64,000 nt of DNA from Meandrina meandrites (Eukaryota; Cnidaria; Anthozoa; Scleractinia; Meandrinidae). Below the pieces are notes generated by a model. The model was not told the origin of the DNA. It was given only the letters and a program-made list of their open reading frames with translations, and ran no database searches. The translations under genes were made by a program, and so were the position numbers. The stretch spans positions 33,330,251 through 33,394,250 of the forward strand of contig OY855903.1 of the NCBI GenBank assembly GCA_963693305.1, written 5' to 3'. This document shows positions 1-10,045 of this stretch, in pieces; the first letter of the stretch is position 1, and every line of letters begins with the position of its first letter.

Positions 1-12
1 CTTTTCTTATAC

Positions 13-90
13 TTCATCGCCTTCCAAAATGTCAAAACCTGCCTCTAAATCGTCTTCCCAAACAAACAGATCGTGTGCACCGTCCGCCAT
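13..90 (-). CDS. Candidate first coding exon, acidic short peptide, unknown gene
   Basis: The start codon at 90-88 opens 26 codons rich in Asp and Glu, beginning MADGAHDLFVWEDDLEAG. The frame then runs into GTATAAG, which fits a 5' splice donor; without splicing it stops at once. The rest of the gene would lie left of the window. I do not recognise the protein. The call rests only on codon content, the acidic composition and the donor-like sequence, so a chance ORF remains possible. Confidence 0.3.
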
Positions 91-175
91 CTTGAATGAA
101 CTTGTGCACGGTCAGAGTCACGTGATGGGTCTGTTCAACATCGGAGACCGCTCTATTGTTTAGCTCTTTGAAGTT

Positions 176-209
<34 letters not shown>

Positions 210-877
210 ATGATTTAAAAAAGGTATAACTTATTTTCGCCTTGCTACAGGCCAAAATTAAAATCTGCCATAATCAGTGTGTTTACATAATTGTTGCTCC
301 TCCCAAAAGCTAATTTGCATAACCTCTGCACTCGATGAAAAACTCCTTCAACCGTCCAAAATCGATTGATGACCTTCAGAATATAAGGAATCGCTTTTAT
401 GAATATTCCCATACCACACATATCCAGGGCAGAGGAAATGCCGCTATGGGAAAAATAGGGACCGTGCACCCCCAACCAATGCTATGGCGCAACCTTTGGG
501 GTTTTAAGGTTTACATTTTAAGCTCATTAAAATGACAATACTGAAATACGTTAATCAAAGAACAAGAATTCTACGAAAACGAAGTAAGAAATAAAATGAA
601 CTAAACAACGAAATGTGTCGCCAAGGGAGGCTGACCGTAGAATGTCACAAGTTTCTCAACGGGCTTTTTTCAAACCGTCAAACCATGAGCCTTCACGCAC
701 TACGCTCACCCCAGTTTTCTGTTGCCTGTCGGCAAAATATGAATTAATGTTAATCAAGATCAACACAAATTACATATTTTGCCTTCACTCAACAATCAAA
801 AGACACAACACGGCTATGAGGCATGGGTGCGTCGGTCAGCCAGGCTCAAGATAGAAAGCAAAAAAACGGGCTTGAGC
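91..877. other. No recognised gene
   Basis: AT-rich sequence with only short ORFs of no recognisable family. Possible promoter or 5' flank of the exon at 13-90, but no specific element was seen. Confidence 0.5.
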
Positions 878-1865
878 TTACAGCGATAAAGAATTAGATA
901 CTTGAAGCCTGCTAGTGAGAGAATCCTTAAAATAAATATTCTTCGCTGTAGTGGAAGCCCAACAACGATGGTGCTGAAGATTCCTCTCCGACACACCGGA
1001 ACTAGCGGCCAATGTAGCTCCTCCTGACCTAGTTGAATGGGTACTAAACTTAGAGATATCGGGCACAATGTTCGCAAACAATTTCTTAAAAGACTGCCTG
1101 TAAGTGGAGTAGCTGACAGGCTTATTAAGAGAAACAAGATGCTTGCGGTTACCTGAAGAAGAGATAGGCCTAAACAAATACTTGTCAGATTTATCAGCAA
1201 TATGAGCCTTCGGCATATACAATTTGAGCAGGGTGCAAGGACACGTATCAGAGCACAACTCAGCAATAACAACAGATCTTCCCTCTCTCAATTGGTCAGT
1301 CTTACTTTTCTCAATGTTAAATGTAATGAAACCTTCATTAAACTGAACATCCTTGCTATGAATGGCGCATAACTCAGAACTTCTAAGAAAATGCAAGAAT
1401 AAATATAAGCTAATTTCTCAATTGTAGAATGTCATCTAAATTAGACTCTGCAGCAAGAAGCTTGAGGTGGTTCACATCCAGGGGTTCCTTTTTTTTGGAT
1501 GAAGGCTGGCTTGCAAGACGAATAGCTCCTTCTTTCACGGCGATAACGGTGGGATGTAAAGTAAGCGAATCGAGACCAGCCAGAAGATGAGCCCATCTGA
1601 TAGCATAGAACGCACAGTTGATGGCCGAGACAGACTTGGAGGACTCAAGGAGATGTTGTAGTTAGAGAGCACAATTGATCGGCCTGACGGGAAAGTCACT
1701 GGTGCCCAACACGTCTCTGGCAAAAGCCTTCCATCTATTGAAAGCCCTTAGATAGTTTTCGGATGTCCGAGACGCTTTGGAGGCTAAGAAGGTTGATTTA
1801 AGGTTCTCTCTCAGTTGATTGACCCTAACAACGTCTTGGCTATCTGAAGACCAGAAACCGGAATT
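878..1865 (-). pseudogene. Tyrosine recombinase (XerD/Crypton/Ngaro-like), degenerate
   Basis: Tyrosine recombinases cut and rejoin DNA through a catalytic Tyr. The C-terminal half shows FLRSSELCAI with the first catalytic Arg, HSTRSGGATLAASSG with the H-x-x-R box, then CWASTTAKNIYFKDS with a Trp and the presumed nucleophilic Tyr. It ends LQVSNSLSL, a tail like that of recombinases common in cnidarian and mollusc mobile elements. The N-terminal, SAM-like half lies upstream (SENYLRAFNRWKAFARDV). The gene is broken by an in-frame TAA (1662-1664) and by a one-base frameshift near 1415-1430. No reverse transcriptase or terminal repeat was found next to it, so the parent element class is uncertain. 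Confidence 0.75.
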
Positions 1866-2354
1866 GAAGATATCTAAACAGAATAAAGAGGGAAAATAAA
1901 TAAATAAGAAGTATCGAAAATACCGAAAACAAGACCTGGTGGGAGGAATTTATTATGCACGTAAACAAATAAATACCAATCACTTGGGTAACAAGGTAAT
2001 ATATTCAAAAAATTTATACGATTCTCATAAACGTGAAGCCCCTCAATGGTGCAAATACATAGATCAAATTCAGAGGCATAAACCGCTGCCCGCTAGGCAA
2101 TCTCAAGCCTCGATATCTATACAACTCTCATACCCCTCAAGGCAAGAAAAAGAGATCACATTCGGCAATACGAGTGTTACACGTCTGGGTACATGTACAT
2201 TAGAAATGTTGTCCGTGAGCAGTATTTGTCAAATGGAATTAATCTCAAAGGTAAGATTTAGATAAAAAGTTAACTGTTATTATCTTTGAACCTTTTACTT
2301 AGAGGGTGATATTTCAAACTGCCTGAATTTTCAGTTTCGTCCACATTCTTTATT
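1866..2354. other. No recognised gene
   Basis: Contains a plus-strand ORF of about 108 codons (1939-2265) with no family resemblance and no splice or poly(A) context. I treat it as chance. Nothing else is recognised. Confidence 0.4.
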
Positions 2355-2371
2355 CCCCCCCCCCCCCCCCC
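2355..2371. repeat. Poly-C homopolymer (17 nt)
   Basis: An uninterrupted run of C. Similar runs occur at 31891-31906, 36448-36467 and 52841-52859. Confidence 0.95.
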
Positions 2372-2883
2372 ACAATTTTTATCATTTAGAGCAGTACAGG
2401 AAGTGATACCGCCACCCCTGACTAATTTTCGCGTGTACTTAATTTCATGAAAATTTAAGAGCCGAATTTCGCGATTAATAATTTTCACAATTGTTTGAAA
2501 AGTTGATTAAAGTTGTTAAGTAACAACATTAAAACTGCTGCCACAGCTAAATTTAAAGATGAAGCGAGAAAAATAATAATACGCCAGTTATTCCATCCCT
2601 GAAAATTTGTGGCAACAAAATTTACAGTATTGTGCAAGAACATGATATGATCATGCAAACTGCAGATGATATCATCAAGCTTGTAGGGGATAAAATGCTT
2701 CAGAAAGCTAAGCTTGTGAATGCTTGGCTCCAGTGTACTTATCTGAGCCGATCTATGTCCTCGCCGTCAGTCCTGTATGAAAACTGTATCAAAGTGGTGT
2801 AGTGAAACTACTCAGCGATACTGCACACCAAAATATTTTTAAGTGATATATTATCCAACAGCTCTTTTTGATACTCGATTGCA
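2372..2883. repeat. Repeat-derived intergenic DNA
   Basis: Positions about 2430-2490 (ACTTAATTTCATGAAAATTT followed by a TTCGCGATT motif) closely match 33331-33390. At about 2622 a stretch TTTACAGTATTGTGCAAG resembles one terminus of the inverted-repeat element at 33614-35436, followed by ATGCAAAC. It is probably a relic of one end. No gene is seen. Confidence 0.45.
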
Positions 2884-3773
2884 TTTGTTTTGTTTCTCTT
2901 ATCAGCGAGTGTGTTGAAATGATCTTGAAATCTTGTACGGGTAAACCAATATATATTTCGCTGATTTCGTTGTGAGTTACCCGTGTTTGGCTCAGTGAGT
3001 TCAGACTACCTCCCGGACTTTACCTACCGCATATTTGCTTACCAGAAATGAAGAAAATTGAATCAGTTCTCTGCATAAAATTCCCTTAGGTATTTAGCAA
3101 CGCATATGATAAAACAGAATTAGATTATTATCAGGCAACCAAACCGCAGCGAAAAGAAAGAAGACGGTTCAAAACAACATTGCAAGCTTATTCTAAGTTA
3201 GCGTTCACCACTTCCCAAATCACAAACTGTCACAATTCTTATGCAAAATCTGACTTACAAAACCGGCACCATCAATTTGCAGAGTTTCTTTTGCAATGGT
3301 GATTTTCTCAGTTTGTCGTGGGGTGAGTTCATTTGGTTTGCTATGTTTAGCAGCGATTACTTTGTTTTTGTATTGAGTTGATTTTTTGCCCTTACTGTTT
3401 TGTATTAAATCAAAACAAGATCAAGGTCCTTTTTACATTGAATAACTCATAAAGGTGTATCTATTAGTGTACAGTAATCGTTGTAAAAAGTTTTACAAAG
3501 ATATCTGTTGTGTGCTCCTATGTGCCTACGTGAGGAACTCAATAAAGTGCACTCGTCAATTTCGGTTTAACCTCGAAATATGTTGACATCACTTTAGTCA
3601 ACAAAACAATGAGAGGTTTTTACATGTAAGATATTTTATACTTAAAAGTTTAACCATGAGCGATTAAAAACAAATTTATTTTGTACCACTCTATAAGCTT
3701 AGAAATAGTTTGGCTACTTATTTGCTAATGATAAATGGGAGCTCCGCTTTTAGGCCTGCCTAAATCTATATAT
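2884..3773 (-). repeat. Dispersed repeat R1, long copy
   Basis: Read on the minus strand it begins TATATAGATTTAGGCAGGCC followed by TAAAAGCGGAGCTCCCA. It continues through segments shared with 59796-60559 and, for the first 350 bases, with 45783-46140. It has diverged and carries small indels. No ORF of a known family is present. It behaves like a non-autonomous interspersed element; its class is unknown. Confidence 0.7.
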
Positions 3774-3880
3774 TACCAATAAACAGTGTATCTCTGACCA
3801 GAGTTACACAGACACTAACCTCACGGGACATTTGGTAACCTTGAATTTAATTCTGTCCCTGTTTTTTTTTTTTGGTTCAG

Positions 3881-4023
3881 ACTCGTACGAAGTTCTGTTG
3901 TTGTATCTTCGTGCTTTTACAAAGGGAAAAGAACTTAAGTTTCCAGAAATGTTGGATATTCCTGGAAGAGTGATTAGTCTTATGGACCTGAAACACAAAG
4001 AACGAACCAAGTCTGTCAAGTAA
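3881..4023 (+). CDS. Probable terminal exon of an unidentified gene
   Basis: A long pyrimidine tract with TTTGGTTCAG at 3871-3880 is a strong 3' splice acceptor. The following frame encodes about 47 residues (DSYEVLLLYLRAFTKGK ... DLKHKERTKSVK), ends at TAA and has good codon texture. Two AATAAA signals lie downstream at 4227-4232 and 4236-4241, consistent with a 3' UTR of about 200 bases. I do not recognise the protein. Upstream exons were not found within the repeats at 1-3780, so the gene may be a remnant or have distant exons. Confidence 0.5.
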
Positions 4024-4226
4024 TCTTCTTCTATTGTTCAAGGTATCAAAAAAGCAGAGAAAGAGGTGTTGAAGACAAGGAAGGAAATGGGCATAATTCC
4101 ATGATTAATGTAGTGTATCAAAACCAGCAAGCAGGAGAAATAACAATGATGTGCTTGGTGTACTTGAGGTGCTGTTATTGGTTATTGCCTTTGCATTAAT
4201 TTTGTATATTGTATATTTGACGTTCC

Positions 4227-4241
4227 AATAAAAGCAATAAA
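4227..4241 (+). terminator. Tandem poly(A) signals
   Basis: Two AATAAA hexamers nine bases apart follow the terminal exon ending at 4023. They probably define the transcript 3' end. Confidence 0.5.
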
Positions 4242-4461
4242 ATTAAGAAACGTATTTGCCTTGTGAGTTTTTGCATTACCATTTGTCCTTACCTGTACTT
4301 TTAATTTAGAACAGCAATACTTTATATAAGAATTAAGAACTTACCATACTGCTAAGAAGGTCCCACAAACCTTTACGAGTGGGAAAGTCATCTGGAAATA
4401 GTTCCCTTCGATCTGTTTTTGTTAGTTTTATACGGTGGCCCATAACTGTCACAGCAATAAC

Positions 4462-4632
4462 AAATTCCTCACGGTTAAACCAAAAAACTCACGGCAAAAG
4501 CAAAAACCCTCGGCAAAAGCAAAAAGCTCATGACAAAACCAAAAAGCTCACGGCAAAACCAAAACTCCACAGAAAACCAAAAAGCTCACGGCAAAAGCAA
4601 AAAGCTCACGGCAACAACAAAAAGAGCTCACG
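4462..4632 (+). repeat. Tandem array of CTCACGGCAAAA-type units
   Basis: About nine imperfect units of roughly 16-20 bases, each built on AAGCTCACGGCAAAAGC with variants in the A-rich part. The same array occurs inverted at 9830-10040, also directly upstream of a first exon. In both places it sits where a promoter or 5' UTR would be. Confidence 0.85.
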
Positions 4633-4693
4633 GCCGCGGGTCCTGGACACTACCTGTGATGTGATCGCACGGGTTGTTGGGAATAAATCCAAC

Positions 4694-5305
4694 ATGGCCG
4701 CGTCCAGGTCCAATATGTTTTGCTCAAACAAACTATCCAGAGCTATTTTCAACAACCCCGATGCCCATCGTTACGTACCTTCACCACATAATCAACGAAT
4801 TGAGGGATGGTGGTCATTCTATTCCAAGAACCAATCATCATGGTGGAGAAATTTTTTTCAAGATTTGGAAGCAGATGGCAAAATTGACATGACCTCTGAA
4901 ATGAATAAAGAATGTTTGTGGTACTGTTTCTCTGGGGTGCTCCAAGCAGATTGCGATGCTGTCAAAGAACATTGGATTGTTATCAATTAAAAACAAAACA
5001 AAAAAACATTGGAACACTCATTATATTTGACGTTCTAGGCATAATACAGTAAGAGGCAGACCAGATTCATTATTTTTTTGCCAGAATATCATGGTGCTGT
5101 AAACAATCTTTTGTCAAGTGTAGAACCTAATGAAATTGAGTGCGTGTTCCAACAAATCCTTGTCACACAAGATACTGATGAATATCAAGAATATTTTGAC
5201 TATATTTTTGAAGGTGTCAACATTGAAGCTCCTACTACTTGGAAAGAAGCTTTGCAGCAATGTGAAAAGTTGACACATATTGCTGAATTCGGATTCTCTC
5301 CCTAA
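4694..5305 (+). pseudogene. Integrase-core-domain protein pseudogene with a transplanted first exon
   Basis: The start (MAAS...NMFCSN) matches the zinc-ribbon exon at 9676-9763 but breaks off after the first Cys, and is followed directly by an integrase-core fragment. That fragment shows YVPSPHNQRIEGWWSFY, then WWRNFFQDLEADGKID and ECLWYCFSGVLQADC. This is the pattern of the cnidarian and fish 'integrase core domain' proteins. Downstream, past stops near 4988 and 5040, family-typical RGRPDSLFF and LPEYHGAV follow in shifted frames. The C-terminal piece at 5078-5305 ends in TTWKEALQQCEKLTH. The N-terminal two thirds of the catalytic core are missing. It is a fused, decayed copy and not a working enzyme. 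Confidence 0.65.
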
Positions 5306-6231
5306 ATCTGTGCCTTTATCCAAGCAAGGGTCACATTATTTTCACTACATCAGATCTGTTTCATAATAGTTTCTCTTACCACACACGTGTATTTCAAAGA
5401 ACACTTAAATCATATTGGCTGTAAATGTACTGTCAAAAAATGTAACTATTGTGGATAATTTTGAGATTTAGGCAGAAATAATTTGTAAACACAGTACTAC
5501 AGAGGTACTTCATATTGTAAAGGTCCTGCATATTACAAAGTGGCCTTAGTGATCCCCTTTTTTACAGTGACCCTAAAAAAAGAAACTGAGACATGTAAAG
5601 GGCTGATAATGTACATGGTTGGGAAGTGAGATTCTAATTTCATTTTTTTATCATTCAAATTTGAGGCCTTTGAAACTGTCAATGAAAAGAACCTTTCTTT
5701 AATAACTGTCATTAATTAAATCAGCGATAACATTATTAATTTATTCTCATGTATATTGGGCATCTTCCCTTTTGCAACTTAACATTTAGCAGTTAAAATT
5801 ATACAATGTTGTTCTCAACCATTGAAAGCACACTGGTATTATGTTCTTCTTTTACTACAATAGTTTACATTCAGCAACGGAAAACAGGAACAAAACTGAT
5901 TGATGCAATTATACCACAAATGCATGTACAAATGAGTTTCTTCAACGTCAATACATCAGTTGACAGAACGAAATGCAGCTGAAAAGCAGCTTCTCTATGA
6001 AACGCAAACATAAGAAAAACTGTCACACGACTAGTGGTCAGATAGAATCTCAAACCTGCCCCTTTTTGTGGAGTACCCAAAGATGGTAACACAAAACCTT
6101 TCATTCACGGGCAAGAAATGCTGTCAAAAGTAGTAAAAACATGGTAGTGTTGCAACAATTACAATTTCATGAAGTTCAGGTCTAAGCCAGCTTCATTACA
6201 TTTAAGACTAGCGTTGCTGTCGATAGTGCGC
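5306..6231. other. No recognised gene
   Basis: AT-rich sequence between two pseudogenes. Only short ORFs; nothing recognised. Confidence 0.5.
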
Positions 6232-8194
6232 TCATCGCTGCCCAAAAGCCTGGCCCTTGCAACACGCTAATAGAAAGACACGTGTAAAATCTTCAGGCAC
6301 CTCCATATGCTTGACTGGAAATGTTACAGTTTTCCCTCAAGCGGAGACAACAGGGAAACATATGGTGTGACATGGATTTCTCTGCGCACAGTCGTGATCA
6401 AACAGAACAGTGATGGAAAGATCATCACCATTCACTGGCTTGTGCTGCTGTCCTGTGAGCCACCCTTAAACACCTGGTGGGTTAAGCACTGCAGACTGAA
6501 AGTTCCCAGGGCGCTCCTCTGCCTCCAACTGGTTTGTTTCTGTTGGTTCTCTTTCTTGAAGTTTGTCTTTACAATTCCAAGCCAGCATTTCGGAGTAGCC
6601 CGTCAAGTTTTCATCTTCAAACCTCATAACCAAATCTTGAAAATTATCAATGACTGCTTCCTCTATTTTTCTCCTGGAGCTGCCCTCTTGTGAATATTCA
6701 GGCTTCAACACTGAAACAATGTAATTTGCATCAACAATGTTTGCAGTAGAATTTTTCACAAAGAGCGGCTTACAGAGATCAGCATTGCCCTTTACCAGAC
6801 TTTCCAAACCATAGAGCTCAGGACCTCTTCCGAACTCTTTGAGAAACAAGGACCTTCTACTGATGAGACTCACCATCAATGTACCAGTTATGTCATTTAC
6901 ATGCTCTAAATCAACGATCCCTGTATAGCCATGCTCCAAAATGGTATCCTGATGGGTAACTGGATCTTCTCTGATACCTTGCAACAATGATTTCTCGCTA
7001 GGGGTCAAGTGGATGTCTTCCTTCAAATCATTCACATCAATATCAGGACTGACCAGCATCTGAAATGCACTCTCAGTTAGAAAGCAGGGAGGAGGTCCTC
7101 CTTATACAAGACTGACTGCTACAGTTTTCCCACATGCAAGAAAAAACCCATTATGAACATGTAACATGGAATCTATGGGGACACCATCAGGGAAAAATCC
7201 CTTTCCCATTTCACGTACTGCACTTGCCAGAAATTCTTGTGCCATAGCACCGCTGTCAATTCCGTCTTCCCCTACAAAGTGTACTCTCAGGAGTTTTTCA
7301 GGGGAGCTTTTCTTTGATTCCCGCTGCCAAATCTTCAGTTGCCTCTGAAAAGATGACCCTCTCCTGACTACAAGAAAAAATTGATCAGATTCGTCCACAG
7401 AGCTCCCAAGAGATCTTAATAGCTTTTCAATACTTGTAAACTGTGTCGGTTTCTCCTCAGGGAGCTTAGGTACTGTTGTTGTATTGGTCATAGCAGCAAT
7501 GGTGCCAATACTAGGCATAGGTGAATCCTCTTGGATGCTAATATGGCCACTTGTAGGATCTGGAGCACTTTTGCTATCATCTATTGTAACATCAAAATGG
7601 CCTGCTTCCTGGTCAATTTCTAACTGGAGGCTCTTTGCTAGCTCTTCATCTCCATCGATTTCTGTTTTTGCCTTCTTTCCTGGCCTCGGCTGAAACCTGT
7701 CCACTGACATTTCACTTTCACTGCTGTTCCCCTCTTGCTGACTTTTGTCCGCACTCTTGATGTCTGTGGTTGTACATAGGTAGAGGACAATTCTCTTGTA
7801 GTCTTTTCCAATTTGTTCATGATACCTTTCAAGATTGAAAAATTCAACAGTTCCTGGCAGAAACTGAGCTTGTTTCCCATTTTCAAATACCAGCATATAT
7901 TCTTCTTCCTCTACGTAAAGTTGGCTTTGGTAGGCCTTCCACTTTTCAAGTGCTTTTGAGAATATCACTGTGTATGGGGCTTTGTTAGATTCTCGAAGTG
8001 CAATTCTTTTCCCCCTTAATGGTTTCAACTTCATATCAGTCTCCTTCCATTCCAACCGACCTACTGAAATTGTTACTTCTTCTTCTTTTTCTGTTTTTTT
8101 TTAGTGCATTTTGTCTTCCACTGTTTTCCCTTCATCTTTCTGAACTGGTCAAAAGACTTCAGGGATTTAGGTTTGTCTACCCTGGGGGGAGGCT
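6232..8194 (-). pseudogene. G2E3-like HECT E3 ubiquitin ligase pseudogene
   Basis: HECT ligases transfer ubiquitin through a catalytic Cys. An acceptor (TTGCAG at 8200-8195) opens an exon beginning EPPPRVDKPKSLKSFDQF. A lysine-rich stretch with a one-base shift in the A-run near 8095 follows, then RLEWKETDMKLKPLRGKR. The HECT N-lobe shows LLRVHFVGEDGIDSGAMAQE. The C-lobe reads to NPCHTICFPVV, which holds the likely catalytic Cys, and CCKGQAFGQR before the final stop at 6232. Three in-frame stops interrupt it: TAA at 7102-7104, TAA at 6466-6468 and TGA at 6337-6339. Reading frame and family motifs continue across all three, so these look like point mutations in a once complete domain. Such HECT proteins are a large, fast-expanding cnidarian family. 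Confidence 0.8.
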
Positions 8195-8598
8195 CTGCAA
8201 GCAAAAGAACCAAAATGTTTCACTTGATCATCAGTTGTAGTGTTCACAGAGATTATGAAAATATTTCTCAAATATTATTATTTGTTACACAACAAATGCA
8301 ATGTTTACAGACAGAGACAAAGGACAGCAACTCTATGGGAAGTGGAAAACGAGAGGGTGGAAAGGGGGATTCTGAAGGTGGTGAACCATAAGCAATAGGG
8401 GAAACAGTCTTGTGCTTGCAGTTTGCATGTGTTGACAGGAAACCAAGTGCTTTAAGTACTATAAGGGTATAAGACTTACAGTAATACATACATTCATACA
8501 TAAACTTTATTTTTAAGTGTCCTATAAAGACATGGGAAAATAATTCAAGCAATAAACCTACAATCTTATGTAAAATAAAGCTGTTATAAGAAGTAATA
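8195..8598. other. Intron or intergenic DNA of the HECT locus
   Basis: Probably intronic to the minus-strand HECT pseudogene. No exon with good splice signals was recognised. Confidence 0.35.
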
Positions 8599-8697
8599 AA
8601 AAGATGAATCGACCATAAGGAGACTGAGGAAAAATGTGATCCCCAGATGGGATTCGAACCCACGACCCTCTGAGTTCACCTTATGGTCGATTCATCT
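8599..8697 (-). repeat. tRNA-derived SINE fragment inside a short inverted repeat
   Basis: On the minus strand, GGGTTCGAATCCC (about 8650-8662) is a Pol III B box followed by an acceptor-like CATCTGGGGATCA. The 5' half of a tRNA is absent, so this is not a tRNA gene. It lies between complementary arms AGATGAATCGACCATAAGG and CCTTATGGTCGATTCATCT. Confidence 0.6.
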
Positions 8698-8785
8698 TTG
8701 TATTATTTCTTATGTCCTATTTATTGCTATATCTCCAGCAAAGTTGTTACAGCAATAACGGATGCAAATATTTATGACACAAAAA

Positions 8786-9345
8786 GGCTATGGCCTACCC
8801 CATGGCCTACCCTTTGGCCTACTGGTGGTCAGATGTAATTATCTTTTCTTTTCTTTCTTTTCAACGAGAACCTTCACTTCATGATTGTTAACACGTTTTG
8901 TCTCCAATGACACTTCTTCAGAGAGACTTTCTGTAATGATAGCCTTATCAGACAGCTGGAAATGTTTAAAACTGTTCTTTAAATAATCATGCCCTATATT
9001 TCGGCTAGACAGACAGACTACTGTAATTGTTTACGATTAGCCCTAATCATATGGCTCCCGAAATATAGTACAACCTGCAGTAAGATGTAAAGGCGGGTGT
9101 ACACACGCCTTAACTTTTACTTAGCGTGCTTTAACATGCTGTTCAACAAATCAAACATTTATTCCCTAAAGAAGTGTAATTGGAGACAAACGCGACAGAA
9201 AAAACAGAGATGTTGACAATCATGAAATGAAGGTTCTTTTTGGCTCGCTAGGGCTAGTTAAGAAAAGAAAATTACATCTGACCACCAGTAGGCCATAGGG
9301 TAGGCCATGACCTACACCATATGGCCTACCTCAGCATATTGGCCA
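8786..9345. mobile_element. Foldback MITE with long terminal inverted repeats
   Basis: The left arm (about 8786-8930) and right arm (about 9165-9345) are complementary over roughly 145-180 bases. Shared blocks include GGCCTACTGGTGGTCAGATG and the AACCTTCA(C/T)TTCATGATTGT block. Outer ends carry repeated ATGGCCTACC units. The centre has a smaller hairpin built on TATATTTCGG. No ORF is present, so it is non-autonomous. The superfamily is unresolved because the target duplication was not clear. Confidence 0.8.
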
Positions 9346-9675
9346 TGGGTGAGTACAGGTGAGCGATAAGGAGGGCAATACTCCACACTGATGGAGCATA
9401 GAGGTTTCTTAAGTTACACCAGCCCATAAGTTTAATACAGATAGCAATTGATAACGATGGCTTTTCTGTCGTGTCTTTTAGCAAATAAGTATGCACTGAC
9501 CTTTCACATCCTCTGATATTCGTGACTGATCATGAGCTGAAGATGTCGAAGCAAATCCTTGGGCACAAATAAAAGACAAAGCACTCGTTCAATTTAACAC
9601 GATTTCACTTGTTTAAATCAGTATTCATCGAATCTCGTATAATTGTGTACAGCAAATGAAGTTAATAAATGTTAC

Positions 9676-9763
9676 CTTGACCGCATCTGGCACAAAAGTT
9701 TGCCGTTGACGCAGCCTCAGCGCCACAGTTTGAGCAAAACATCTTGGAGCTGGACGCGGCCAT
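9676..9763 (-). CDS. Zinc-ribbon first exon, probable 5' end of the HECT gene
   Basis: The start codon at 9763 opens MAASSSKMFCSNCGAEAAS followed by TANFCARCGQ, a compact zinc ribbon with two C-x2-C pairs. It then reaches a donor (AAG/GTAACA at 9676/9675). Short N-terminal zinc ribbons like this precede several cnidarian HECT and integrase-type proteins. The next recognisable coding sequence on this strand is the HECT exon starting at 8194, so I infer one locus; exons in between may exist. An inverted partial copy of this exon and its upstream array lies at 4462-4735. The exon itself looks intact, although the downstream HECT part is broken. Confidence 0.6.
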
Positions 9764-9819
9764 GTTGGATTTATTCCCAAGAACCCATGCGATCACATCA
9801 CAGGTAGTGTCCAGGACCC

Positions 9820-10045
9820 GCGACCGTGAGCTCTTTTTGTTTTTGCTGTGAGCTTTTTGCTTTTGCCGTGAGCTTTTTGGTTTTCCGTGGAGTTTTGGTT
9901 TTGCCGTGAGCTTTTTGGTTTTGTCATGAGCTTTTTGGTTTTGCCGTGAGCTTTTTGCTTTTGCCATGAGCTTTTTTTGTTTTTGCTGAGGTTTTTGCTT
10001 TTGCCGTGAGTTTTTTGGTTTAACCGTGAGGTATTTGTTATTGCC
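9820..10045 (-). repeat. Tandem CTCACGGCAAAA-type array, second copy
   Basis: About twelve imperfect units, seen on the plus strand as GTGAGCTTTTTGCTTTTGCC. It lies just upstream of the zinc-ribbon exon on the minus strand. The flanking sequence GTCCTGGACACTACCTGTGA is shared with the array at 4462-4632, so array, spacer and exon were duplicated as one block of about 300 bases. Confidence 0.85.

Noticed and set aside
814..1272. 152-codon minus-strand ORF
   Set aside because: Overlaps the tyrosine recombinase in another frame; leucine-rich shadow translation.
4462..4632. Tandem array considered as a CRISPR array
   Set aside because: Units are contiguous and degenerate with no unique spacers. 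The context is eukaryotic, with splice signals and retroelements.
8641..8690. tRNA gene on the minus strand
   Set aside because: Only the B-box half and acceptor-like end exist; no A box, anticodon arm or matching 5' acceptor strand.
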